Source: an uncultured Eubacteriales bacterium
GTDB lineage: Bacteria; Bacillota; Clostridia; Lachnospirales; Lachnospiraceae
Direction of reading: 5' to 3'
DNA: 63,087 nt
NCBI GenBank assembly: GCA_900314555.1
Contig: OMVQ01000119.1
Location: forward strand, 1 to 63,087
Shown here piece after piece: positions 7,392 to 15,912 of the stretch (its first letter is position 1; each line of letters starts with the position of its first letter). The notes below the pieces were generated by a model. The model was not told the DNA's origin, ran no database searches, and saw only the letters and a list, made by a program, of their open reading frames with translations. A program made the translations under genes and the position numbers.

Positions 7392-8678
7392 GTGAAAAAG
7401 GACGATATCATGAAATATAGAAAGAATATAGCATATGGAGTTACAGGAGTGGCATTAGCCGGTTTTATGATAACCGGAATACATATGCAGGCAGATGCTA
7501 AGAGTAATAAGGCAAAAGCTGATAGCAATATTTCAGCAGAAGTAACCATTCCATCAGCAGGAATTGCTAAATTATTAGTAAATAATGAGAATAGTGCTAA
7601 AAGTAATAAAGCTGAAGAAAAAAATGCTGATATTGAATTGTCAAGTGGTATAGCTTCAATTCTTAATAATTATTATATAGATACGCTTGCTAATGAAAGT
7701 AAGGTAAGCATTAAAGCGGTAGATACAGTTCTTAGTATGTTACCGGCAGAAGATGCCGAGGACACTAAAGAATCAGAAGCTACTGATAAAGCAGCAGAAG
7801 AGGCTGCACAGGAAGAACAGCTACAGCAGGTTAGTTCAATTGTAGCAGGATATAATGTATTAGGTGTAGCAAATGTTTCAAATTACTTAAATGTAAGAGA
7901 GACACCTGATTTAGACGGAAAAGTTCTTGGTAAGCTTCCTATGAATGCAGGTTGTGAGATACTTGAGACACTTGATGGCTGGTATAAGATTTCGTCAGGA
8001 AGTGTTGAAGGATATGTAAGTGCTGAATATATTCTAACAGGTGAAGAGGCAAATGAAAGAGCAGCAGGCTGCTTAGCAACGGTTGCAAAGGTTAAAGCTG
8101 ATATGCTTATGGTAAGAGAAGAGCCTAACACAGATTGTACAATTCTGACAAGAGTTGCATATGATGAAGAATTAGAAGCTGTAGAATTATTAGATGGCTG
8201 GGTAAAAGTTAATATAGACAATAAATTTGGATATGTAAGTGCTGAATATGTCGATGTTTATCAGACATTGCCTAAGGGTGTAACAATAGAAGAGTTATCA
8301 TATGGTGATGGAATATCTAACACAGCAGTTGACTTGATAGAATATGCAAAACAGTTCTTAGGCAATCCATATGTTTATGGTGGAACAAGTCTTACTAATG
8401 GTACTGACTGTTCAGGATTTACAATGAGAATATTTGAACATTTTGGATATGGTCTTAGCAGAACTTCAAGAGAGCAGGCTAATAATGGAACAAGAGTATC
8501 ACTTTCAGAGATTCAGCCGGGCGATTTATTATTCTATAGCCATGGCGGTTCAATTGGACATGTTGCAATATACATCGGAAATGGTCAGATTATTCACGCC
8601 AGCACAGAGAGAACAGGTATAATAATTGGAAATGCCTTCTATACAACACCTGTATGTGCTACAAGAATCATTAATTAA
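7392..8678 (+). CDS. secreted SH3-domain NlpC/P60 peptidoglycan hydrolase
   Basis: 428-aa exported endopeptidase expected to cleave peptidoglycan stem peptides. In order: an N-terminal signal peptide (a charged start, then a hydrophobic stretch ending near MQADAKS); a low-complexity Ala/Glu/Ser region to about residue 150; two bacterial SH3 domains (about 155-215 and 226-290, each ending GYVSAEY); and an NlpC/P60 domain (about 308-428). Catalytic residues are Cys340 in TDCSGF, His390 in GHVAIY and His402 in IIHAS. Translation starts at a GTG preceded by AGAGAGG. An ATG at codon 7 is an alternative. It has its own strong promoter and a WalR-like box, consistent with control as a wall autolysin. 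Confidence 0.93.
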   Translation: MKKDDIMKYRKNIAYGVTGVALAGFMITGIHMQADAKSNKAKADSNISAEVTIPSAGIAKLLVNNENSAKSNKAEEKNADIELSSGIASILNNYYIDTLANESKVSIKAVDTVLSMLPAEDAEDTKESEATDKAAEEAAQEEQLQQVSSIVAGYNVLGVANVSNYLNVRETPDLDGKVLGKLPMNAGCEILETLDGWYKISSGSVEGYVSAEYILTGEEANERAAGCLATVAKVKADMLMVREEPNTDCTILTRVAYDEELEAVELLDGWVKVNIDNKFGYVSAEYVDVYQTLPKGVTIEELSYGDGISNTAVDLIEYAKQFLGNPYVYGGTSLTNGTDCSGFTMRIFEHFGYGLSRTSREQANNGTRVSLSEIQPGDLLFYSHGGSIGHVAIYIGNGQIIHASTERTGIIIGNAFYTTPVCATRIIN

Positions 8679-8721
8679 ATTTATTAATATCAATACAAAG
8701 TCGTAATAGTTAATTTAATTA

Positions 8722-8750
8722 TAGACAAAGCCAGATGGCTATGTTATAAT
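8722..8750 (+). promoter_or_regulatory. rpsO promoter
   Basis: TAGACA (8722-8727), 17-bp spacer, TATAAT (8745-8750), leaving a leader of about 90 nt before rpsO. Confidence 0.65.
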
Positions 8751-8764
8751 ATATAAGGTTTATG

Positions 8765-8832
8765 CCAAAAGTTTAGCGTACTCTTGGTTATAGGACACTC
8801 CGACCTGTTACTAAGCGTATAGCGATTAAAAA
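8765..8832 (+). promoter_or_regulatory. structured rpsO leader, candidate S15 autoregulatory RNA
   Basis: The leader contains CTTGGTTA, then AGG and CCT arms, then TTACTAAG, which can pair as a compact hairpin with an internal stem. The word AGCGTA is repeated on both sides. S15 represses its own mRNA through leader RNA in several bacteria. The assignment here rests on position and folding potential only. Confidence 0.4.
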
Positions 8833-8847
8833 TTAGGAGGAATTATC

Positions 8848-9114
8848 ATGATTTCAAAGGAAAAGAAAGCAGAACTTATTGCAGCTTATGGAAGACAGCC
8901 TGGTGATACAGGATCTCCAGAGGTACAGATTGCTATTTTAACAGAAAGAATCAGAGAGTTAACAGAGCATTTAAAAGTTCATCAGAAAGATCATCATTCA
9001 AGAAGAGGACTTCTTAAATTAGTAGGTCAGAGAAGAGGACTTCTTGCATACTTAAAGAAAACTGATCTTGAAGGATATCGTGCATTAATCGAGAAATTAG
9101 GTATCAGAAAATAA
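8848..9114 (+). CDS. rpsO: 30S ribosomal protein S15
   Basis: 88 aa, the normal length of S15, which binds the central domain of 16S rRNA early in 30S assembly. Characteristic segments are [33 protein letters not shown] and [12 protein letters not shown], present in the expected order. AGGAGG lies 8 bases before the ATG. It has its own promoter and terminator, and pnp follows, the classic rpsO-pnp order. The pair here is separated by a strong terminator and a second structured leader, so pnp is at least partly expressed independently. Confidence 0.99.
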   Translation: MISKEKKAELIAAYGRQPGDTGSPEVQIAILTERIRELTEHLKVHQKDHHSRRGLLKLVGQRRGLLAYLKKTDLEGYRALIEKLGIRK

Positions 9115-9150
9115 TCAATATCTAGTATCTGAAAGGTATTATGCATATTC

Positions 9151-9177
9151 GGGGCGGCCAAAACCGCCCCATTTTTT
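9151..9177 (+). terminator. rpsO terminator
   Basis: GC-rich stem GGGGCGG/CCGCCCC with a short CCAAAA-type loop, followed by ATTTTTT. Confidence 0.97.
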
Positions 9178-9229
9178 GAAATTAGATATTTGCGGTTATC
9201 CGATAGAAAAGGCATTGCAAATCCGAGAC

Positions 9230-9294
9230 CACTGAAAAGCTTATAATTATTATAGATTTTACGTCAGATAGAATTATGAGTTTTTCAGTGTTTT
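9230..9294 (+). promoter_or_regulatory. long pnp leader hairpin
   Basis: 9230-9248 pairs without interruption (17 Watson-Crick pairs plus two G-U) with 9272-9290, a 19-bp stem with a 23-nt loop, then TTTTC. It sits about 100 nt before pnp. In Escherichia coli a pnp leader hairpin is cut by RNase III and mediates PNPase autocontrol. Here it could act the same way or as an attenuator. Confidence 0.65.
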
Positions 9295-9391
9295 CGGCGA
9301 AGGCCTTTTATAATAAAGGGTAACGTAAGATTCAAAAATGGAGAAATTAAAATAATGAAAGGAAGGCAGAAGCAAACTGCAAGGTAAAGAA

Positions 9392-11473
9392 ATGAAGATA
9401 TTTACTATGGATATTGCCGGTAAGACTTTAAAAGTTACAATCGGTAAAGTGGCAGCACAGGCAAATGGAGCTGCATTTATGCAATATGGAGATACAACAG
9501 TATTATCAACAGCAACAGCATCAGAGAAACCAAGAGATGGAATAGATTTCTTCCCACTTAGTGTGGAATATGAAGAAAAGTTATATTCAGTAGGTAAGAT
9601 ACCTGGAGGTTTTAATAAGAGAGAAGGTAAAGCATCAGAAAATGCAATCCTTACATCAAGAGTTATTGACCGACCAATGAGACCATTATTCCCTAAGGAT
9701 TATAGAAATGACGTAACTCTTAATAATATGGTTATGTCAGTTGATCCTGAGTGCCGTCCTGAATTAGTAGCTATGCTCGGTTCATCAATCGCAACATCTA
9801 TTTCAGATATTCCATTTGACGGACCTTGTTCTACAACACAGGTTGGTATGATAGACGGAGAATTTATTCTTAATCCATCACAGGAACAGTGGAAGAACAG
9901 TGATTTAAACCTTACTGTTGCATCTACAAGTGAAAAGGTTATTATGATTGAGGCAGGTGCAAATGAGATACCTGAAGCAAAGATGATTGAAGCTATATAT
10001 TTAGCTCATGAAGAAAACCAGAAAATCATTGCATTTATAAATGAAATTGTTGCAGAAGTAGGTAAGAAGAAACACGAATATACAAGTTGTGCAATACCTG
10101 ATGAATTATTTGCAGCAATTAAAGAGATAGTAACTCCTGAAGAAATGGAAGTTGCCGTATTTACAGATGAGAAACAGGTAAGAGAAGAAAATATAAGAGT
10201 AATAAGAGAAAAATTAGAAGAAGCATTTGCTGATAATGAAGAATGGCTTGGATTAATCGGAGAAGCATTATATCAATATCAGAAGAAGACTGTAAGAAAG
10301 ATGATTTTAAAAGATCATAAACGTCCTGACGGTCGTGAAATTACACAGATTCGTCCTCTTGCAGCAGAAGTTGATTTAATACCTAGAGTTCATGGTAGTG
10401 CAATGTTTACAAGAGGTCAGACTCAGATTTGTAATGTTTGTACACTTGCACCATTATCAGAAGCACAGAAGATAGATGGTCTTGATGAAAATGAAGTTTC
10501 TAAGAGATATATGCATCATTATAATTTCCCTGCTTATTCAGTAGGTGAGACAAAGGTTTCAAGAGGTCCGGGACGTCGTGAAATTGGACATGGTGCTTTA
10601 GCTGAAAGAGCATTAATTCCGGTTCTTCCATCAGTACAGGAATTCCCATATGCTATAAGAACAGTTTCAGAGACATTTGAATCAAATGGATCTACATCAA
10701 TGGCTTCAACATGTGCATCATGTATGTCACTTATGGCAGCAGGCGTACCAATTAAGAAAATGGTTGCCGGTATATCATGTGGTCTTGTTACAGGCGAAAC
10801 AGATGATGATTTCGTATTATTAACAGATATTCAGGGACTTGAAGATTTCTTCGGAGATATGGACTTTAAGGTAACAGGTACAACAGATGGTATTACTGCA
10901 ATTCAGATGGATATCAAGATTCATGGTTTAACAAGAAATATCGTTGAGGGCGCAATTGCAAGATGTAGAGAAGCAAGATTGTTCATTATGGATAATTGTA
11001 TGAAGAAAGCTATATCTGAACCAAGAAAAGAAGTTGGCGAATTCGCACCTAAGATTGTACAGATAAAGATTGATCCTGCTAAGATTGGTGATGTAGTAGG
11101 TCAGCGTGGAAAAGTTATCAATACTATTATTGAACGTACAGGCGTTAAGATTGATATCACGGATGACGGCGATGTTTCAGTATGTGGTGTTGATAAAGCG
11201 GGAATGGACGAAGCTGTTAAGATGATTCAGTTAATTGCCAGTGAATTTGAAGAAGGCAAGATATACGAGGGTAAAGTCATCAGCATTAAAGAATTTGGCG
11301 CATTCCTTGAATTTGCGCCTGGCAAAGAGGGAATGGTTCACATTTCTAAAGTGTCTAAAGAAAGAATTAACAGAGTTGAAGATGTTCTTACACTTGGCGA
11401 TGTAGTTAAGGTTGTATGCCTTGGCAAAGACAAGATGGGAAGAATCAGCTTCAGTATTAAAGACGTTGAATAA
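9392..11473 (+). CDS. pnp: polyribonucleotide nucleotidyltransferase (PNPase)
   Basis: 693-aa phosphorolytic 3'-5' exoribonuclease of the RNA degradosome, working as a trimer. It has two RNase PH-like domains (about 1-210 and 310-540) separated by a helical segment. The catalytic-domain motifs RPMRPLFPKDYRNDV and GRREIGHGALAERAL are present. A KH domain follows (about 550-610, GxxG loop GQRG), then an S1 domain (about 618-690, GKVISIKEFGAFLEF). Length and order match typical PNPase. The start is supported by AAGG seven bases upstream, directly after a weak GCAG/CTGC hairpin (9366-9380). It follows rpsO. Confidence 0.99.
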   Translation: MKIFTMDIAGKTLKVTIGKVAAQANGAAFMQYGDTTVLSTATASEKPRDGIDFFPLSVEYEEKLYSVGKIPGGFNKREGKASENAILTSRVIDRPMRPLFPKDYRNDVTLNNMVMSVDPECRPELVAMLGSSIATSISDIPFDGPCSTTQVGMIDGEFILNPSQEQWKNSDLNLTVASTSEKVIMIEAGANEIPEAKMIEAIYLAHEENQKIIAFINEIVAEVGKKKHEYTSCAIPDELFAAIKEIVTPEEMEVAVFTDEKQVREENIRVIREKLEEAFADNEEWLGLIGEALYQYQKKTVRKMILKDHKRPDGREITQIRPLAAEVDLIPRVHGSAMFTRGQTQICNVCTLAPLSEAQKIDGLDENEVSKRYMHHYNFPAYSVGETKVSRGPGRREIGHGALAERALIPVLPSVQEFPYAIRTVSETFESNGSTSMASTCASCMSLMAAGVPIKKMVAGISCGLVTGETDDDFVLLTDIQGLEDFFGDMDFKVTGTTDGITAIQMDIKIHGLTRNIVEGAIARCREARLFIMDNCMKKAISEPRKEVGEFAPKIVQIKIDPAKIGDVVGQRGKVINTIIERTGVKIDITDDGDVSVCGVDKAGMDEAVKMIQLIASEFEEGKIYEGKVISIKEFGAFLEFAPGKEGMVHISKVSKERINRVEDVLTLGDVVKVVCLGKDKMGRISFSIKDVE

Positions 11474-11610
11474 ATAGAATTCATATATCAACATATATCT
11501 AATAGTGAAGAATCGATTCGACATTAAATGTTTTGATGTTTTGAATAGAAGATTCAAATGCTAAGTAAAATTTAATAAAAACAGAATACTACAAATGTAA
11601 GCAAATCTAT

Positions 11611-11642
11611 CAAAGTAGGAGGGAATTATCCCTCCTACTTTG
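11611..11642. terminator. 13-bp perfect hairpin downstream of pnp, no T-run
   Basis: CAAAGTAGGAGGG pairs perfectly with CCCTCCTACTTTG around a 6-nt AATTAT loop. No U-tract follows, so it is either an RNA 3'-end stabilising or processing stem or an atypical terminator. It lies 138 bp after pnp. Confidence 0.55.
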
Positions 11643-11715
11643 ACTATACGGAAATTCCTATGAAAGTTCTAGGAAATATGATTAAGAAAAGTAATCTTTA
11701 GATAAACAGATTTTT

Positions 11716-11790
11716 AGGGAAATTAATCCTTAGGAAATCAGACTTTTAAGAAATTAAATCTTTAAAAAATTAAATTTTAGGAATTTTATG
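11716..11790. repeat. degenerate 16-bp tandem repeat
   Basis: Four consecutive units of 16, 16, 16 and 15 bp starting at 11716, 11732, 11748 and 11764, each of the form AGGAAATYARAYYTTT, plus a partial fifth unit at 11779. It lies 30-120 bp upstream of metY, in a 365-bp stretch without a gene. Confidence 0.55.
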
Positions 11791-11838
11791 TGTTATTAAA
11801 ATATAAATCAAATTATTATAAGAAAGAAGGCAGAAGTT

Positions 11839-13116
11839 ATGGAAAAAAGAAATTTAGAAACGATATGTATACAGGGAGGCTGGAAACCAAAGAAAGGTGA
11901 ACCAAGAGTATTACCTATATACCAGAGTACAACATTTAAGTATGATACAAGTGACCAGATGGGAAGATTATTTGATTTAGAGGATTCAGGATATTTCTAC
12001 ACAAGACTTCAGAACCCTACAAATGATGCGGTTGCTTCTAAGATTGCAGAATTAGAGGGTGGCGTAGGTGCAATGCTTACATCATCAGGTCAGGCAGCTA
12101 ACTTCTATGCGATTTTAAATATTTGCAAGGAAGGCGACCATATAGTAAGTTCAGCACCTATCTACGGTGGAACATTTAACCTTTTTGCAGTAACTATGAA
12201 GAAAATGGGCATAGATTTTACATTTATTGATCCGGATGCATCTGAAGAAGAGATTTCTAAAGCATTTAAACCTAATACAAAGGGATTATTTGCAGAAACA
12301 CTTTCTAATCCATCACTTGTAGTTCTTGATATCGAGAAATTTGCTAAGATTGCACATTCACATGGAGTTCCTCTTATTATAGATAATACATTTGCTACAC
12401 CTATTAACTGCCGACCTTTTGAATGGGGTGCCGACATCGTTACTCATTCTACAACAAAATATATGGACGGACACGCTATGGCAGTAGGTGGATGTATCGT
12501 AGACAGCGGTAATTTTGACTGGGACGCACATGCTGACAAGTTTCCTGGACTTACAACTCCTGATGCATCATATCATGGAATTATCTACACACAGAAATTT
12601 GGTAAAGGTGCATACATAACTAAAGCAACTGTACAGCTTATGAGAGATTTAGGTTCGATACCATCACCTCAGAATGCATTTTTACTTAATGTAGGACTTG
12701 AAACACTTCATTTAAGAGTACAGAGACATTGTGAAAATGCTCAGAAAGTAGCTGAATATCTTGCAGCTAATGATAAAATAGCATGGGTAAATTACAGTGG
12801 ACTTAAAGATAATAAATATTATGAACTTGCCCAAAAATATATGCCAAACGGAAGCTGTGGCGTTATCTCATTCGGCTTAAAGGGCGGACGTGATGCATCG
12901 ATAGAATTTATGGATAAGTTAAAGATGATTGCGATAGTTACACACGTAGCAGATGCGAGAACTTCAGTGCTTCATCCGGCAAGCCATACACACAGACAGC
13001 TTACTGAAGAACAGTTGATAGAAGCAGGAGTTCAGCCTGACTTAATCAGATTATCTGTCGGTATAGAAAATGTAAATGATATCATTGCAGATATTGAACA
13101 GGCGTTAAATAACTGA
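11839..13116 (+). CDS. metY: O-acetylhomoserine sulfhydrylase (MetY-type PLP enzyme)
   Basis: 425-aa Cys/Met-metabolism PLP enzyme that most likely replaces the acetyl group of O-acetylhomoserine with sulfide, giving homocysteine. Typical features are the N-terminal TICIQGGWKPKKGEPRVLPIYQSTTF, the substrate-loop Tyr in YFYTRLQNPT, the phosphate-binding SSGQAAN, the PLP Asp in IIDNTFATP, and the Schiff-base Lys207 in HSTTKYMDGHA. The insertion-containing length (about 425) fits MetY rather than the shorter cystathionine synthase/lyase family members (about 380). No SAM riboswitch or T-box is evident. It could feed the MetE-like enzyme at 1924-3039. Confidence 0.93.
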   Translation: MEKRNLETICIQGGWKPKKGEPRVLPIYQSTTFKYDTSDQMGRLFDLEDSGYFYTRLQNPTNDAVASKIAELEGGVGAMLTSSGQAANFYAILNICKEGDHIVSSAPIYGGTFNLFAVTMKKMGIDFTFIDPDASEEEISKAFKPNTKGLFAETLSNPSLVVLDIEKFAKIAHSHGVPLIIDNTFATPINCRPFEWGADIVTHSTTKYMDGHAMAVGGCIVDSGNFDWDAHADKFPGLTTPDASYHGIIYTQKFGKGAYITKATVQLMRDLGSIPSPQNAFLLNVGLETLHLRVQRHCENAQKVAEYLAANDKIAWVNYSGLKDNKYYELAQKYMPNGSCGVISFGLKGGRDASIEFMDKLKMIAIVTHVADARTSVLHPASHTHRQLTEEQLIEAGVQPDLIRLSVGIENVNDIIADIEQALNN

Positions 13117-13219
13117 TATTATATATAGAGAGCAGGGTGTTAAAAGTCTTTTTTGGCACCTTAATCATATATAACAGGATATCAAATGCAACACTAATTT
13201 CTGTATAAAATGATGTTGG

Positions 13220-13264
13220 AGTCAAAAGTCTTGTTGTGCAAGTTTGAAAGACTTTTGACTTTTT
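13220..13264 (+). terminator. terminator after metY
   Basis: AGTCAAAAGTCTT (13220-13232) pairs perfectly with AAGACTTTTGACT (13248-13260), followed by TTTT. Flanking GATATC repeats could allow an alternative fold ahead of hisA. Confidence 0.85.
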
Positions 13265-13323
13265 GCGCCTGATATCATAAAATATCAGATGTTAGAAATA
13301 CCGACGAAAAGGAGAAGAAAAAT

Positions 13324-14094
13324 ATGAAGTTCAGACCATGCATTGATATACATAATGGCAAAGTTAAACAGGTAGTTGGTTCAACGATTAAAGATGAAGG
13401 CGACAGCGCTAAGGAGAATTTTATATCCGAAAAAAATGCTGATTATTATGCTGATTTATATAAAGCCCATAATCTTTCGGGAGGACATATTATCTTACTT
13501 AACCATAAAGATTCTGAATATTATGAAGCTACCAAAGCGCAGGCATTATCAGCTCTTAATGCGTATAAGGGCGGTATGCAGATAGGCGGAGGAATTAATG
13601 CGGATAATGCAAAGGAATTTCTTGATGCCGGAGCAAGTCATGTAATAGTCACTTCGTATGTATTTTCAGACGGCAGACTTAATTATAATAATCTTGAAAG
13701 AATATATAAGACAGTTGGTAAAGAAAGATTAGTTCTTGACCTGAGTTGCAGAAAAAAGAACGATATGTATTATATTGTTACGGACAGATGGCAGAAATTC
13801 ACTGATGAAATCGTAAATGAAGAACTTATGCATAAATTAGCGGGATACTGTGATGAATTTCTTATTCATGCAGTAGATGTTGAGGGCAAGAATAATGGAG
13901 TAGAAAGGGAACTTGTTAAAATATTAGGACATTTTGACGAAATCCCAATTACCTACGCAGGTGGTGTAAAGTCATTAGAGGATATAGAAATACTTAATGA
14001 ATATTCCGATGGCAGGCTAGATTTTACTATTGGAAGCTCGTTAGATTTGTTTGGTGGCAGGATAAGTTTTGAAGAAATTGCCGGAAAATATTAA
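13324..14094 (+). CDS. hisA: HisA isomerase of the eukaryotic (HIS6-like) type
   Basis: 256-aa (beta/alpha)8 enzyme expected to isomerise ProFAR to PRFAR in histidine biosynthesis. The match is to the eukaryotic-type family rather than classic bacterial HisA. Shared blocks with yeast His6, recalled from memory, are CIDIHNGKVKQVVG, GGGIN, ASHVIVTSYVF, RLVLDLSCRK, DEFLIHAVDVEG, TYAGGVKS and TIGSSLDLFGG. AAAAGGAG precedes the ATG. No other his gene is nearby; metY lies upstream behind a terminator and a sugar transporter downstream. The isolated position and family type suggest either a lineage-specific replacement of hisA or a horizontal acquisition. Confidence 0.9.
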   Translation: MKFRPCIDIHNGKVKQVVGSTIKDEGDSAKENFISEKNADYYADLYKAHNLSGGHIILLNHKDSEYYEATKAQALSALNAYKGGMQIGGGINADNAKEFLDAGASHVIVTSYVFSDGRLNYNNLERIYKTVGKERLVLDLSCRKKNDMYYIVTDRWQKFTDEIVNEELMHKLAGYCDEFLIHAVDVEGKNNGVERELVKILGHFDEIPITYAGGVKSLEDIEILNEYSDGRLDFTIGSSLDLFGGRISFEEIAGKY

Positions 14095-14178
14095 AATTGT
14101 ACGAATTATACAAAATAAACAATATTTAGAAAATATTATGTTGAAAATTATATTAAAAATAGGTTAAAGTTGCACAAT

Positions 14179-14225
14179 AAAGCCAGTATATAGTTGTTAA
14201 AATTGCACAATTATGTACTGGCTTT
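14179..14225. terminator. inverted repeat after hisA
   Basis: AAAGCCAGTA (14179-14188) pairs perfectly with TACTGGCTTT (14216-14225) around a 27-nt loop. A weak T-run (AAATTTTC) follows. TTGCACAAT occurs both just before the stem and in the loop. Confidence 0.6.
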
Positions 14226-14236
14226 GCTAAATTTTC

Positions 14237-14265
14237 TTGCAAAAATTGAATAGATATGGTATTAT
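14237..14265 (+). promoter_or_regulatory. maltodextrin operon promoter
   Basis: TTGCAA (14237-14242), 17-bp spacer, TATTAT (14260-14265), about 105 bp upstream of the binding-protein gene. Confidence 0.65.
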
Positions 14266-14278
14266 TCATACATAGTTA

Positions 14279-14293
14279 TTGGAAACGTTACCG
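14279..14293. promoter_or_regulatory. LacI/CcpA-family operator (cre-like)
   Basis: The 15-mer beginning TTGGAAACGTTACC matches 14 of 15 positions of the cre consensus WTGNAARCGNWWNCA. Its core GGAAACGTTACC is a near-perfect palindrome with a central CG, the hallmark of LacI-family sites. It covers the expected transcription start just after the -10. Likely ligands are the LacI-type protein encoded at 19219-20247 or CcpA. Confidence 0.65.
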
Positions 14294-14370
14294 TACGATA
14301 TTGTAAGAGATTACAAGGTAACAGTCTGGTCACTAAAAATTACTCATTAAAGAAGGAGAGGTAGAACTAA

Positions 14371-15759
14371 ATGAGAAAGAAATTATTAAGCGTTGCCCTC
14401 TGTGTAGCAATGGCAGCAACAGCATTAGTAGGTTGTGGCTCTAAAGATGACACAAAAGATGCTAAGAAGGACGATAACAAGAACAACAACACATCAACAG
14501 AAGGAAACAAAGATAATGGTTCAGTTTATTTCTTAAACTTCAAACCAGAAATCGCAGATGCATATGATGAACTTATGGCAGCCTTCACAAAAGAAACTGG
14601 AGTAAAAGCTAAGGTCGTAACAGCAGCTGAGAACCAGTATGAATCAACTCTTAAAGTTGAAATGGAGAAAGAAGATGCTCCAACATTATTCACAATCAAT
14701 GGTCCATCAGGATACAACACATGGAAAGATTATTGTGAAGATTTATCAGGAACAAAATTCTATGATATGTTATCTGATAAAGATAGCACAATTTCAACAT
14801 CAGACGGAGTATATGGTATTCCACTTATGATGGAAACATATGGTCTTATCTGTAACAAAGCAATCTTTGAAAAATACTTCGCATTAAGCGGAATAGCTGA
14901 TACAGGATGCACAAAGATTGAAGATATCAACTCATTTGAGAAATTAAAGAAAGTTGCAGATGATATGCAGGCTCATAAAGCTGATCTTGGAATCGATGGC
15001 GTATTCTCAGAAATCGCATTAAACTCAAGCAATAACTGGAGAATTACAAACCACTTATTCGACTTACCACTTTACTATGAATATCAGAAAGATAATGCAA
15101 GTGATAAGAAAAAAATTGATTTCTCGTTTGCAGATCAGTATAAAGCAATCCTTGATTTATACATGACAGACTCTACAGTATCACAGAAAGAAGCTTCTAC
15201 AGGTACAGTTGATGACTCTATGTTAGAGTTCGCAACAGGTAAAGCAGCTATCGCACAGAATGGTACATGGGCTTGGGGTCAGATTAATGTTGACGGTTCA
15301 GTAGTTAAAGCAGATGACCTTTACTATATGCCAATTTACACAGGTGCTGAAGGTGAAGAAAAACAGGGTCTTTGTACAGGTACAGAGAACTTCGTATGTG
15401 TAAACAGCCAGGCATCAGCAGATGATAAAGCAGCTTCAGAATACTTCTTAGAGTGGTTATACTCTTCAGAAACAGGTATGAAGTTCGTATCAGAGAACTA
15501 TGGTGTTGCTCCTTTCACAGGATTTGATAACTCTAAAGCAGCAGATGCTAACCCACTTGTTAAACTTGCATTAGATGATGTTAACAACTCAGACACAACA
15601 ACAGTTACTTGGGTAACAGTTACAACTCCTTCACAGGATTGGAAAGATGCTTTAGGCGAGAACTTATTATCATACGCTGAAGGCGGAATGGATTGGAAAG
15701 ATGTTGTTTCACAGGCTAAAGATAAATGGGCTTCAGAGAAAGCAGCAGCTAACGACTAA
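14371..15759 (+). CDS. maltodextrin/oligosaccharide ABC transporter substrate-binding lipoprotein
   Basis: 462-aa extracellular solute-binding protein of the sugar ABC family (family 1). A lipoprotein signal peptide ends in the lipobox LVGC, with Cys at residue 22, followed by a Lys/Asp/Asn-rich linker to about residue 50. The body has the usual two-lobe family features (VKAKVVTAAENQYESTLKVEM, DGVYGIPLMMETYGLICNK, GKAAIAQNGTWAWGQ, CTGTENFVCVN). AAGGAGAGG precedes the ATG. The malQ gene in the same operon points to maltodextrins or starch breakdown products as substrate. A strong hairpin after the gene may raise its share of the transcript. Confidence 0.93.
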   Translation: MRKKLLSVALCVAMAATALVGCGSKDDTKDAKKDDNKNNNTSTEGNKDNGSVYFLNFKPEIADAYDELMAAFTKETGVKAKVVTAAENQYESTLKVEMEKEDAPTLFTINGPSGYNTWKDYCEDLSGTKFYDMLSDKDSTISTSDGVYGIPLMMETYGLICNKAIFEKYFALSGIADTGCTKIEDINSFEKLKKVADDMQAHKADLGIDGVFSEIALNSSNNWRITNHLFDLPLYYEYQKDNASDKKKIDFSFADQYKAILDLYMTDSTVSQKEASTGTVDDSMLEFATGKAAIAQNGTWAWGQINVDGSVVKADDLYYMPIYTGAEGEEKQGLCTGTENFVCVNSQASADDKAASEYFLEWLYSSETGMKFVSENYGVAPFTGFDNSKAADANPLVKLALDDVNNSDTTTVTWVTVTTPSQDWKDALGENLLSYAEGGMDWKDVVSQAKDKWASEKAAAND

Positions 15760-15794
15760 TCCGGTTATATTGAATTAAAAATTAACCAACATAT

Positions 15795-15824
15795 ATCCCC
15801 ACATCATGTATGTGGTGTGGGGAT
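15795..15824 (+). terminator. intra-operon hairpin after the binding-protein gene
   Basis: ATCCCCACATCA (15795-15806) pairs with TGGTGTGGGGAT (15813-15824), 12 bp including one G-U, with no T-run following. Such stems after binding-protein genes commonly protect the upstream mRNA and lower permease expression. Confidence 0.65.
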
Positions 15825-15912
15825 AATTAATAAAAGCAATTCAAGAGGTGAGAGAGGTTCTATTAGCCTTTTCTCACTATTTTTTTCAGAAAAAAGAGCT
15901 AGGAGAGATATC

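Noticed and set aside
15817..15912. N-terminal extension of the MalF-like permease
   Set aside because: It would be translated through the 3' arm of the intergenic hairpin and lacks a ribosome binding site; 15913 has an excellent one.
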